DNA from: Aplidium turbinatum
Lineage: Eukaryota; Chordata; Ascidiacea; Aplousobranchia; Polyclinidae
Direction: 5' to 3'
Assembly: GCA_918807975.1 (NCBI GenBank)
Contig: OU964926.1
Location: forward strand, 26,481,996 to 26,545,995
DNA length: 64,000 nt
Shown here: positions 55,166 to 64,000 of the stretch, one piece after another
How positions within the stretch are numbered: position 1 is the first letter of the stretch
Layout of the letters: each line of letters starts with the position of its first letter
Position numbers and translations under genes: made by a program
The notes under the pieces: model-generated
The model's database searches: none
What the model saw: the letters and a program-made list of their open reading frames with translations, nothing else
Told to the model about the DNA's origin: nothing

Positions 55166-57264
55166 TAAATTACAAAAACTTGTTTTATTTGTGATTTTCA
55201 TAAAGCTTTGGAAATTTTAAATTGAATTTGATTAATTCAACTTTATCTAAAACAAAAAAGTAAATAGCACCTATGGTTTTTTTTATTACGCTTTATTATA
55301 TTTAACTTTTTATAATTTTTTTTTTCTGAATTCACATGGTCACTGTTAGGGTTTTCAACAGGTCCTTGAAAGGCCTGCCTTTCGTTTTACCGCATTACTC
55401 CCGTTAATTTGTGTATTCGCCACCTAGCGTCGTTTCCCCTTTATTGTTATGTTATCGCTGATTTGCAAATGGCAACACTCACCACGAGATTGTCTATGGA
55501 ACTTTCGAGACGTTTTCGTTTTTGCTGCTAGTTTGCCAGCTAGCCGAACTTGTTAGTTACTGTAGTTTGTGACTGAAAGTTGATTGATTGATGTTTATGC
55601 TTTGTTAGCTGCTTCTCTGTAATGTATTTCTACAGGACTTAAGTTTGACAACTGCTATGGTAATACTTATTTGCGTGTAGGCTGAATTCAATATTTACAG
55701 CTTGCTATCTCTCAAAGTTCAACTTACTGATGAGCGTACTTGTGATGTAATAATGTTTTGTATAACTGAATGTTGACTGTCTACCGTAAACAAACGTAAC
55801 GTATCTCTGATGTGCGTAAATTGTTGTTAGGCTAATACTTCAAACTTAAATATTGCAGAGTCAATCACTATAGAATCCTTCGCGTACAAGTGCATCATTT
55901 GTCATTACTGATCCGGTCATACTACCGGTATGTTTGTTATTCTGAATTGTATGATCAATTGATTTGTGTCGTGAATTGTGGATTCATGTTCACTACTGAA
56001 TTATTGACCAATAATTTGTCAGCCTAATGGAAATTAATTCTCGTAAACCGATCTTAACTAGGCCAAGTAAGTTGCCACGTTTCTTTGTTTTTTAATGATT
56101 ATTGGCCTAGCGTTATGGTTGTACGGTACGGTAGCCTACGTAATAATTGTGTAAGGTAACATCGCGAATTTATTTATTCAGTGCGTCATTGGCCAACCTG
56201 TGGAACTTGTGTACCGTACAGTGGATTGAGAACTGTTTGTCAACAAATTTGGTACGTTTATCAGTTCGACTGTTGTGCTTGCTGAATTGTGACTAGTGTC
56301 TTATGTTGTGTTATTTCTTGACAGAAAAACCGTATAAACTTCATTGCTGCGAAGCAGTCATTGGAAACCGAGTGATTTCTTCAAGTTGGCGTGCTTTAAC
56401 AGTGCTCAGTCCTGCCGGGTGGATTAGGAAAATCGTGACGTCACCGGCGCAATTAACTACCGCACCTGTTGTGTTCGCGTTGCACACAACAGTCACACTG
56501 AGCCGGTTTTATGTAGCTTTTTGTCACTCTGACTCATTCCTTTATGACATTACACTTTTATGTTGTTAATTGTCTTGAGACTTCATAATTTAAAAGCCTG
56601 AGAAACTTTTCACGTCTTGAATTTGGTAAAGTTTAAATCGCGCTTGATGCAAGTGTTAATAACTCAATAAAATTGTACAGTATGCACGTTTTTGTTTTCT
56701 TGTAAAACTAAAAAAAAAATGTAATATGGCTATGTAGCCTATGTATTTTTATTTAATCGTATTTTTGCCTTTTTTCTAAATTTGTGTGGTCACTCTGAGC
56801 CGGTCACCTGTAATTTTGCCTTGCTGAGTCTCTTATAGCATCACTTTTTTTAAAAATGATTTTGATGACTCACAAAGCGAAAGTTCAGGAAACTTGTCAC
56901 CTTTTGGATTTTTTTCTTTGTGTTAAAAAGTTTAATCGCCCTTGCACTTGTAAGTGTTAATTGTAATTGTAGGACTATTTTCCCAAAAAATAAAGTTGTT
57001 TTTTTCTATTTCGCTTCTAGGTTTGGTGGCTGTGCAATTTTAAGATAGTGGTAACACTGTTTTCAGTCCCAGGTATACACGTCCCCCCCACCCCCCTTGG
57101 TAACTCATGACTAAGGACTCAAGCTGCGTGGCTCTTTTGCCTTAGTTGTGTGATGTTCTAGTCGTTGCCTTTGTCATCTTTCCCTTTTGTTGATGTCAAA
57201 TTCGTATGTTTACTTTGTCGTTTTGTACATGTTTGCGCCAGCAGCAAAAAAATAAATTGAATTG
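55166..57264. other. gene-free stretch with a duplicated segment
   Basis: No exon or transposon end is recognised over 2.1 kb. Two related segments, about 56485-56690 and 56785-57000, share GAGCCGGT, TTGACTCA/ATGACTCAC-like, GAAACTTTTCAC/GAAACTTGTCAC, AAGTTTAA and AAGTGTTAAT blocks in order. Each ends in AATAAA. Confidence 0.5.
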
Positions 57265-57533
57265 ATTGGTTTTGAATCTTTATCCTCGGACTGACAAAGC
57301 CTTTGATGGCTTATTCCTGGTTGTTTCGCATACTTGTAGAGGCTTTTGACGCAGGGTTGGTTACCGAGATTGGCAAAGTAAATTTTTCGAATGTTGTTGG
57401 CGGGAAATTGTTCTATTCATTACGAGCTGCTGAATGGACAGCAGTCCTGAAATGCTCAAGCGCACACCCCGAGAGCCGAACCAGCGCTACGTTATGTTGA
57501 GTCGGGCGTTTTACGACTGAGCTAACGGTACGG
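57265..57533 (-). mobile_element. SINE-1 copy, minus orientation
   Basis: On the minus strand it reads ACCGTTAGCTCAGTCGTAAA (A box), GCGCTGGTTCGGCTCTCGGG (B box) and CAGGACTGCTGTCCATTCAG, ending at CCGAGGATAAAGATTC. It is essentially full length. Confidence 0.85.
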
Positions 57534-57540
57534 GTGCTTG

Positions 57541-57625
57541 TTTCTGACCATCACGGCGAAAACAATGTAGGCTACGTCAACATAGAAAAATGTATAAAAA
57601 GCGACAAAATGCAAACGTAAAATCC
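57541..57625 (+). repeat. dispersed TTTCTGACCATCA module
   Basis: TTTCTGACCATCA, AAAACAAT, ACGTCAACATAG, ATAAAA and AGCGACAAAATGC occur in the same order as in the arms of 20228-20449 and in the 29939-34051 palindrome (about 31788-31880, 32195-32300, 32910-33010). Confidence 0.6.
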
Positions 57626-57799
57626 TGCTTGAGAGAAATAAGTTGTAGGCTAAATTAAAAAAAAATGGTACGGTATAGTGTGGCGCTCGAGAGTTTTTTT
57701 CTTTGACTTAACGCGCTTCACTTCATGTCAAGTCGGATTCTGGAACCTTCTCTTCCAATTAACAAATACCGCGTGCTCTCGGAATGTAGTCTTGTAAGA

Positions 57800-58019
57800 G
57801 AACGTTCAAATATTACGTAACGCTTTTTTTCCGAATTTTTGACTCCCCCCTCCCCCATGTAACGCTTCTTCACTACGAATTCAGCACAAAAAACTACCTT
57901 TCCGTACTGTAAAGCGTTACGTAACGTTTTGCTTGAACCCCCTCCCCCCCGATGTGACGCTAACGTAACGCTTTGCATAAACCCCCCCCTCGAAGGCGTT
58001 ACGTAATATTTGAACGTTC
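57800..58019. mobile_element. small TIR MITE (GAACGTTCAAATATTACG)
   Basis: GAACGTTCAAATATTACGTA at the left is perfectly mirrored at the right end. The interior repeats GTTACGTAACG-type motifs and C-runs. The target site is unclear. Confidence 0.8.
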
Positions 58020-58879
58020 CCTAATCAATTTTTGCATTAGGCCTATGCCTAAATCGCATTCTACTGTATTGTATCGACACGTAGATCTAACGTTGTGTTG
58101 CGTTATATGGTCGCGTGTAGAGTTTGCGATGCTTGTGGCTGCGCCATTCCAATCAAAACCAGAGTTCTTTTTAAGAAACTGAAACTATGATTCCATTATT
58201 TCCATTCATGATGTAACATGTGAAAATGCTAAGGTGAAATGCAGATGCTAATGTAGCATTCTATTCTTTGAAAGATGTAAATGTATTATGTAAGATTCTA
58301 TCTATTTGAATACAACATGTAACTTAACATGTAAAATGCTAATGTGAAATGCAGATGCAAAGGAAAGTGAAAACGAAGTTCTTCAATTCCGAAGTTGAAG
58401 TTTTTTTCCTTTGAATTAAGTTAATAATGTAGAACGACAGTATGTTGAACTAAGTTTTGGTGGTGGAGTTATTAGTCGTTCGGTGTTTTCATTTTTGGTG
58501 TGTTTGAATTCTGTTCTTCGGAAGTTAGAAGTCAAGTTAATAAACAACGCAGTCGTGAAGAACTCTACTTGTGATCAAGCGTTACTCAGTGAAGTTCAGT
58601 CGATAAACAAGGCGGTAGAGAAGACGACTTCGTGTCCCGATCATTCTTCGCCAGTTATGCCCGGGAATGTCGCCGCCTCTCTGACGGCTGTATATGAGCG
58701 TGCGTGTTGACCACAGCGTCCGCTACAGTAGCAACACCTTTAGAAAAATTTGAGACAAAAGGAATGAAAAAAGAGTTCTCAATAAAAAAAATCGCAAACC
58801 TTAATATTTCGGAAACGAACAGTTTCAAAGTTTGTACATTAGACGCTTATTATGAGCATCGGCCATGGTGCATTGAATC
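58020..58879. other. gene-free stretch
   Basis: A repeated ATGTGAAATGCAGATGC (about 58232 and 58342) suggests a short local duplication. ORFs at 58483-58710 and 58704-58907 show no known domain. Confidence 0.35.
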
Positions 58880-59075
58880 ACTGACACAGGCCGGTCACCG
58901 AGATTGACAGAGTGAAGTTTCCGATTGTTGAAGTCTTGTTGCCGGGGAATTATTCCATTCACTATGTGCCGTTGAATGGAGAACAGTTCTGAAATGCGTT
59001 GCTCAAGCGTTCATCCCGAGAGCCAAACCAGCGCCTCGTGATCTTGAGCCAGGCGCATAACCACTGAGCAAACAA
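58880..59075 (-). mobile_element. SINE-1 copy, minus orientation, degraded
   Basis: The minus strand reads CTCAGTGGTTATGCGCCTGG, GCTGGTTTGGCTCTCGGGA, CAGAACTGTTCTCCATTCAA and GGTGACCGGCCTGTGTCAG. This is the SINE-1 order without the last bases. Confidence 0.75.
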
Positions 59076-59389
59076 TTGGGTATTGTAGCTTGTAGCTTAT
59101 TGCAATTGGGTATTGTACCAGTTACCATGAGCAATTGACACCAACTGGATGAAGAATCAAAATTTGTGAACTTTTTTATTTTGCAAAATATTAGGCCACT
59201 GATGCATGCTCTTAGGGCCTAAGAGCATGACTTAGACCTAAGACTTAGGCTATATGAAATTTGGCTGTACCCATTTGTAGATTTCAATCATAAGCTATTT
59301 GGTGGTGAGACCAAGTCGTCGTGCCAAGAAACAGTCGTGTGATCTCAATAGTGCTACATCTGACGTTGTTACGAAGGCTTTCATCACTT

Positions 59390-59560
59390 GCCGGCTGCTG
59401 AGTGGTGAGATCCCTGGAATGACGTTCGAAAGGGCGCCAGTTTGACACCGCTCAAGAGCATGCGGCTGCGTCTCTGGCAAGACACTTAAAGGTATGTCTG
59501 AAGGTGGTCACGACGATTGGCTTCCTTGCCTTTCCGTTCACCTAATCTAAATCTTTAATC
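59390..59560 (+). mobile_element. SINE-2 copy
   Basis: GCCGGCTGCTGAGTGGTGAG, GTTTGACACCGCTCAAGAGC, GGTGGTCACGACGATTGGCT and CCTTGCCTTTCCGTTCACCT follow the SINE-2 order, downstream of the coilin stop. Confidence 0.75.
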
Positions 59561-59959
59561 ACCTGGCGTAAGCCTGGTGATTACTTGCCGACAATGTCAG
59601 TTGACAACGGTAGAACTAAGCACAATTGAAATAGTTATCTTTCCTATGCTTACCAGCAATCAATATAATAAAACATAGCAATTTCGACAAGGGGCCGGGA
59701 CATGTGATATTAAAACAGCCCCAAACTAATTAAAACGTCATCATGCTCATACAAAAACACAACATGGCCGACACAAACGAACCCACAATTGCAGATGTTA
59801 ACAATCCGGCCAGCTTCAGTGTTTCAAAATTGACAGCCGTGAAAGAATCCAATAAAACGCGGCAGCATTAGTTTAGAATTGGACCATTACAAATGCACCT
59901 TGCGCATATGGTTTAGGCGACCAGGCTAGCTCGATCCACGATCGCTTGTGATGTCATTG

Positions 59960-61261
59960 CTACGTAGTTTCAATAAGTTTCGGTTCAAGCAGGCAAGTCC
60001 AAGAGACAAGTCGTGGATTATCTTGGGCGAGATGCGTCTCCTCATCCTCGTACACCAAGTCGAACTTTCCAGCTTGCTTCGGCTTGGACGACAACGGAGG
60101 CCATAATATGTCGATTGTAAGGGACGAGGCTGCAGGGGAGTCCGCCTCAACCCCTATCACCCGGGCTTCCATGAACTCCGAAATAGCGGGAGTGTAGTCA
60201 TCGCTCATTTCCAAGAGCTTGAACGCAATCAAATCTCCGTTTCTAGGCGGCCATGATAAGCTTTTCAGTGAATTATAATCTTTCACAAGTGAACTAGTCA
60301 GCCTTGCAGTGGCTCCAGGATTGTCGCTTTCGGACGGGCACCGGGTAATGAATGACGTATTATGATAAATATCACCGTTTCTAATAGAAGGGTTAGAGCG
60401 CTTCGGTGAAACAATATTGTCGTTTTGATTGTCATTATCAGATGGTTTGGATATCAACGATGTGTTTCCTTTTTTTGGCGAGTTTTTCTTCTTTGGAATA
60501 AGTTGAAGGTTTTCTTTATCTGAAGTGACGTGAGGATCTTGCAATCGACTGGTCGCAGTTGGACTGGAGGAGACAGTGGGAGACTCAAAACCAGAGGTTG
60601 TATTTTCACTTTGTTGGTTTGCTCCTAATCTGTTCAGACTAGAAAAGAAATCAGTGACTTCGCTACTAACTAGAGGGGTTTTCTTTGAGGATTTCTTTTT
60701 TGTCTTCTTACCTTTTACTTCTTTTGAAGATTTCTTCTGCTTTGAAGCTTTGCTGGTTCGACTTACATTCATGTTGGATTGTGACAGAGTTTCTGCTTTA
60801 GGCTGAGCAATTTTAGACTTCTTTGTCTTTTTATTTTTACTTTTATCTTTCACCACGTCACGACTGCTTTTGGCGCGTTTCGCAGAAGATACAGAATCAT
60901 CAATTGTGGTTGGGGAATGTGACCGTTTCTTTGGTTTGGATTTTCTTATTTCCTTCTTATCTGCACTACGCGAAACAGCCACATTGTCATCACTTGATGG
61001 ATCATCACTGATGCTGACACAGATCTCATCCCCATCTCGTATCACCTCAATATCATCACTAGGTACCAGTATGTAGCCTTCGATGGCAAGGGATAGCACA
61101 CGGGAGGTCGAGAAGCCAAACTTCTTTGCCACACTGTGTTCTACGTCAGATATGAACTGACTGTCATCTTTGTTGATCAAAAACATGAAACACTTGGCTG
61201 CTGCTGAAGGTGGAGGAATGTCAAAGCGTAATCGAACTCGGATCTTTGACTTCATGTTCAT
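59960..61261 (-). CDS. COIL: coilin
   Basis: Coilin is the scaffold marker of nuclear Cajal bodies, where snRNPs and snoRNPs mature. The frame gives 433 residues from the ATG at 61261 (MNMKSKIRVRLRFD; a second ATG is two codons in). Residues 5-88 match the coilin N-terminal self-association domain: VRLRFDIPPP, KKFGFSTSRVLSLAIEGYIL, PSDDIEVIRDGDEI. The middle is Lys/Ser-rich with nuclear-localisation-like runs (KKXKK). The last 98 residues (SWPPRNGDLIAFKLLEM, FMEARVIGVEADSP, LTIDILWPPL, PRLVSWTCLLEPKLIE) match the Tudor-like domain. Human coilin is 576 residues with an RG box; no RG-rich patch is seen here. The frame has no introns, unlike the human gene. Confidence 0.92.
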   Translation of the reverse strand: MNMKSKIRVRLRFDIPPPSAAAKCFMFLINKDDSQFISDVEHSVAKKFGFSTSRVLSLAIEGYILVPSDDIEVIRDGDEICVSISDDPSSDDNVAVSRSADKKEIRKSKPKKRSHSPTTIDDSVSSAKRAKSSRDVVKDKSKNKKTKKSKIAQPKAETLSQSNMNVSRTSKASKQKKSSKEVKGKKTKKKSSKKTPLVSSEVTDFFSSLNRLGANQQSENTTSGFESPTVSSSPTATSRLQDPHVTSDKENLQLIPKKKNSPKKGNTSLISKPSDNDNQNDNIVSPKRSNPSIRNGDIYHNTSFITRCPSESDNPGATARLTSSLVKDYNSLKSLSWPPRNGDLIAFKLLEMSDDYTPAISEFMEARVIGVEADSPAASSLTIDILWPPLSSKPKQAGKFDLVYEDEETHLAQDNPRLVSWTCLLEPKLIETT

Positions 61262-62381
61262 CAACAGATTCCTAAAAAACTAATTTGAGCATTTTGTTCA
61301 TATCAACCTAAAACGTACATTGCATTAGATTGATGACAAACTAGAAACTTTCCACTGAGATGCTACTTTCCAGTTGCCCAAGAATACATTGCCAACATGG
61401 GATGGCAAAAGGATGCGCCCTCACAAGGTCACATGACAAATTAGATGAATGAATACAATGAATAGTGCAAATAACAAACACCACTTAAAGCAGGGTAATT
61501 CACTAAAAAAACAAATAGTGGCCGCAAATGTACGAACATGTTTGAACAACATTACAAAGTATTTTTTCTCCCAAGTGAACCGCAATTGGTTGAAGGAAGC
61601 ATTGCAATTCAACAATCCAATGACAACCTCGTAGGCCTCAAGTTTTGACTCCAACTACATCATGTTACCCCGTAAGAAGAAACTTATGAACAACATACAT
61701 ATGCATGGCTTTTGCTACTGTGTAAAAAAAAATAACTCAGTTATTCTCATTTTAAGCACTATCACCTATTTTGTCCACACGAAGTTTAGCACAAGACGAT
61801 TGATGCTCAATAGAATGCAAACTGCCAGCATAGAGAATCTACATAAGATTGGCTACAAGTTGGATGATACCGCAGATACCAGAGACTTATTAAAACAACA
61901 ATTTGTATGATTATGATTTAGTAAACATTGAAGGCTACAAACTTTTTGTTAAAATATCATAAATATTACGTTTACTATAAGAATGCACGAAACACAAGAC
62001 ACAAGCCTTTTATTTTATAAAAAAAGTTTTTCAATGACCAAAACAAGGCATCATGTGCCTCAAAAAAATATTTTTGAGAAGTGGAAAGAATCTTGTCAAA
62101 TCTTGTATGGCGATGTACACTGTACAGTGAGTACAGCTTGTTTCGCACAATGTGTTCGAGGGACGACATCAGCAGCACCAATGAAAATCTAAGCTATCAT
62201 TCAAGAACTCTTTTGTTCGCCGATGCAACTTTGGGAGCACTGAAATACATCAGTATCCGTCTCGCATGAAGATATTATTAAAGTATCAGCAATCAGCATC
62301 AGTACAAAATAAATTGCAAGAATTTAGCCAGCAAATCTAAATTTTGAGTTCTGAACCCGGAAAATGTTCATTGATGAATAC
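61262..62381. other. interval between coilin and C1D
   Basis: This 1.1 kb should contain the coilin promoter or 5' UTR and the C1D 3' UTR. A minus-strand AATAAA near 62010 could serve C1D. Short ORFs show no recognised domain. Confidence 0.4.
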
Positions 62382-62876
62382 TTAATGTCTGGATCGTTTT
62401 TTGTTTTTGTGATCCTGCTTATTTTTGCGTTTACGAGGTACATTTTCTGGTGGTGGATCATCTCTTTCATTCTCTTCAACTTTATCATCTGGTTCCTTTT
62501 TGTCAGTAGCTTTGGAATCAAACATTGCATTACGTATAAAGCGTTTAGCTGCATCTTTGGCAAGCTTAGGAGCATTTTTTCTGTTTTTAATTTCTTCAAC
62601 CTTAGCCATGTAAGTTCGTATACGATCCAATTCCTGTTTGATGGGATGTTTTTTTGGATCCTCTCCTCTCATGATTAAATAAGACCAATAAAATGAGTTT
62701 ATAGCGTACATTGAGACCAAATCAAGTTTTGCTGTGTCAAGTGGATCGCGATCTCGGACTAACCGACTACGTTCTGTTTGCAAAAGAGGTTTAATATTCT
62801 CTTCTGTAGTGTTCATGGAAGCTTGAAACATCTTGAAAGCTTTATCAAGCTCTTCAGGAAAATCTTCGTCCATCAT
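62382..62876 (-). CDS. C1D: C1D nuclear nucleic acid-binding protein (exosome cofactor)
   Basis: C1D (yeast Rrp47/Lrp1) partners the exosome nuclease EXOSC10 in nuclear RNA processing. It gives 164 residues from the ATG at 62876 (MMDEDFPEELDKAF); a second ATG follows immediately. The Sas10/Utp3/C1D domain fills the first part: RDRDPLDTAKLDLVSMYAIN, SFYWSYLIMRGEDPKKHPIK, QELDRIRTYMAKVEEIK, APKLAKDAAKRFIRNAMF. These match human C1D ([45 protein letters not shown]) in order. The C-terminal tail is a lysine/arginine-rich basic stretch (PRKRKNKQDHKNKKRSRH), typical for RNA binding. There are no introns in the coding sequence. It has the same orientation as coilin, 1.1 kb upstream. Confidence 0.93.
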   Translation of the reverse strand: MMDEDFPEELDKAFKMFQASMNTTEENIKPLLQTERSRLVRDRDPLDTAKLDLVSMYAINSFYWSYLIMRGEDPKKHPIKQELDRIRTYMAKVEEIKNRKNAPKLAKDAAKRFIRNAMFDSKATDKKEPDDKVEENERDDPPPENVPRKRKNKQDHKNKKRSRH

Positions 62877-63179
62877 CAGCAAACAATGGTTATACTACAA
62901 TTTAGATATGCTAGCAGATGACGGTAGTATATGCGTATGAAGCACATATAACCTAAAAACATTTGCAATAAAATAAGACAAGATCACTTCAGTTTGACCT
63001 TTTCTGATAGACTGTACAATTGAAATTTACAAACCAAATTCTATTGATTAAAATTAAGTATAATATCATTTCAAAAAAGCGGATTTTGAGTGGCACAAAT
63101 ATTTTAGGCAGTTGCTGTGCTATCTGAGAAGGGTAAGTGAGTACTGGGTAACTAGTATACAGTCACTGCATAGCCCAGC

Positions 63180-63285
63180 CGGCTGCATAGCCGAGTGGTG
63201 AGAACCCTGGAACGGCAATCGAAAGAGCGCCGGTTCGACACCGCTTAAGAGCATGCGGCTGTGTCTTTGGCAGGACACTTTAAGG
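63180..63285 (+). mobile_element. SINE-2 copy, cut by a hAT
   Basis: GGCTGCATAGCCGAGTGGTG, GCGCCGGTTCGACACCGCTT and TGTCTTTGGCAGGACACTTT, then broken at the hAT end CAGCGTTTCTTAACC. Confidence 0.8.
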
Positions 63286-64000
63286 CAGCGTTTCTTAACC
63301 GGGGGTGCTAGCACCCCTTGGGGGTGCTGGAATAGACTGTAGGGGGTGCTGAATGCATGCAATATAATATCAAAAAATGCCATTTTACTTTTCTGCATTT
63401 TTTCGTCTTTCTGCCAGTATTAGCAGTTGTCACATGAGTTGCTGTTATTCCAGTCATCTCCTAGTCAAGTACCGTACCTACTCAAATTGATCCTCATCGA
63501 GTAGATTGTGCGAACTTACCTGGTGGGTGCTTTGTTGTAATATTCTTGCTCACCTTTCGCTTCCAAAAACCACCATGGCAAAATAGATTCCCACAAATCA
63601 CTCATATCCAGAGTGAATACAGCAGCCCTTCTAGGCAGTACATGAGTGATGATAATAGACTAAAGGAGGAGCTGATTGACATGCAGGTGAATCAGAGTTG
63701 TCAGACGAAATTTCGTCCTTCCGCATGCTGATTTCTGGTGTGATCAGTTAACAGTATATCCTGCATTGGCACGGAGCAGCATTGGAATTGATCGTTCTAT
63801 TTCCGACTACCTACTTGTGCGAAAAGGCGTTCTTCACCATACTCCAAATCAAAACAATTGGCAGGAACCGCCTTCAACATGGGTTGCTCCACGATATGAG
63901 AGTGGCTTTGACCAACACGAAGCCTCGAATAGAGAAATTGGTCACACATAAGCAACAACAGAAATCACATTGATACATGTGTAACTAGTTACCCAGCTGG
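63286..64000 (+). mobile_element. hAT element, left end and decayed interior
   Basis: CAGCGTTTCTTAACCGGGGG and repeated GGGGGTGCT motifs form a typical hAT terminus. A transposase C-terminus lies at about 63666-63973. The right end is not within the window or has been lost. Confidence 0.8.
63666..63973 (+). pseudogene. hAT transposase C-terminus (ZBED/FAM200 type), frameshifted
   Basis: EELIDMQVNQSCQTKFRPSA is followed, in a second frame, by DFWCDQLTVYPALARSS. In a third frame come ALELIVLFPTTYLCEKAFF, TIGRNRLQHGLLHDMRVALT, NTKPRIEKLVTHKQQQKSH and a stop. This is the hAT dimerisation domain with its PTTYLCE and LRVAL...PRIEKLV landmarks. Two frame changes make it a pseudogene. Confidence 0.85.

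Larger units (their letters stand above)
63144..63995. mobile_element. possible outer inverted-repeat element enclosing SINE and hAT
   Basis: CTGGGTAACTAGTA at 63144-63157 is mirrored by TAACTAGTTACCCAG at the right edge. No flanking duplication can be checked because the window ends. Confidence 0.45.

Overview
The window is nuclear DNA from an animal. Its protein-coding exons are joined by consistent GT-AG introns, the identifiable genes (CLASP, coilin, C1D) are animal nuclear genes, and the space between exons is packed with hAT, Mutator-like and mariner-like DNA transposons, LINEs, tRNA-derived SINEs and one LTR element. I cannot name the species. The AT-rich sequence, marine-type LINEs and tRNA-SINEs would suit a marine invertebrate deuterostome, and an ascidian is possible, but this is inference.

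Region 1 (1-19463, minus strand) holds the first 18 coding exons of a CLASP microtubule plus-end gene. They run from a start codon at 19463 leftward and off the window edge. All 18 exons join in phase (1972 nt, about 657 residues) and give TOG1, a linker, TOG2 and the start of the Ser/Arg-rich region. The introns carry SINE pieces, MITEs and several minisatellites. One 28-bp x 13 array sits about 50 bp from a splice acceptor.

Region 2 (19464-35837) has no host gene that I can recognise. It holds inverted-repeat and foldback elements, a hAT with an exact 8-bp target duplication, a complete single-ORF LINE (22736-25929, one open 1032-codon ORF), and a 4.1-kb palindromic element (29939-34051). 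That last element has Mutator-style ends and a 9-bp duplication, and it carries tRNA-like modules and 30-bp arrays.

Region 3 (35838-about 55165) is one old, 5'-truncated CR1/L2-type LINE fragment blown apart by three hAT insertions. Each of these has been invaded again. Matching target duplications give the order. The deepest stack has six levels (LINE > hAT > hAT > hAT > mariner-like > SINE). The middle hAT carries a very young, incomplete BEL/Pao LTR element. The third hAT carries a second, broken copy of the single-ORF LINE, an ISL2EU-type transposase relic and a Mutator-like MITE with a tRNA-like insert.

Region 4 (55166-64000) returns to host sequence. Coilin (59960-61261, minus) and C1D (62382-62876, minus) are both uninterrupted reading frames, with SINEs and MITEs around them. 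The right edge is a SINE broken by a hAT with a decayed transposase, all enclosed by another inverted repeat. Coilin (Cajal bodies) and C1D (nuclear exosome cofactor) both act in nuclear RNA processing, but nothing in the sequence shows co-regulation.
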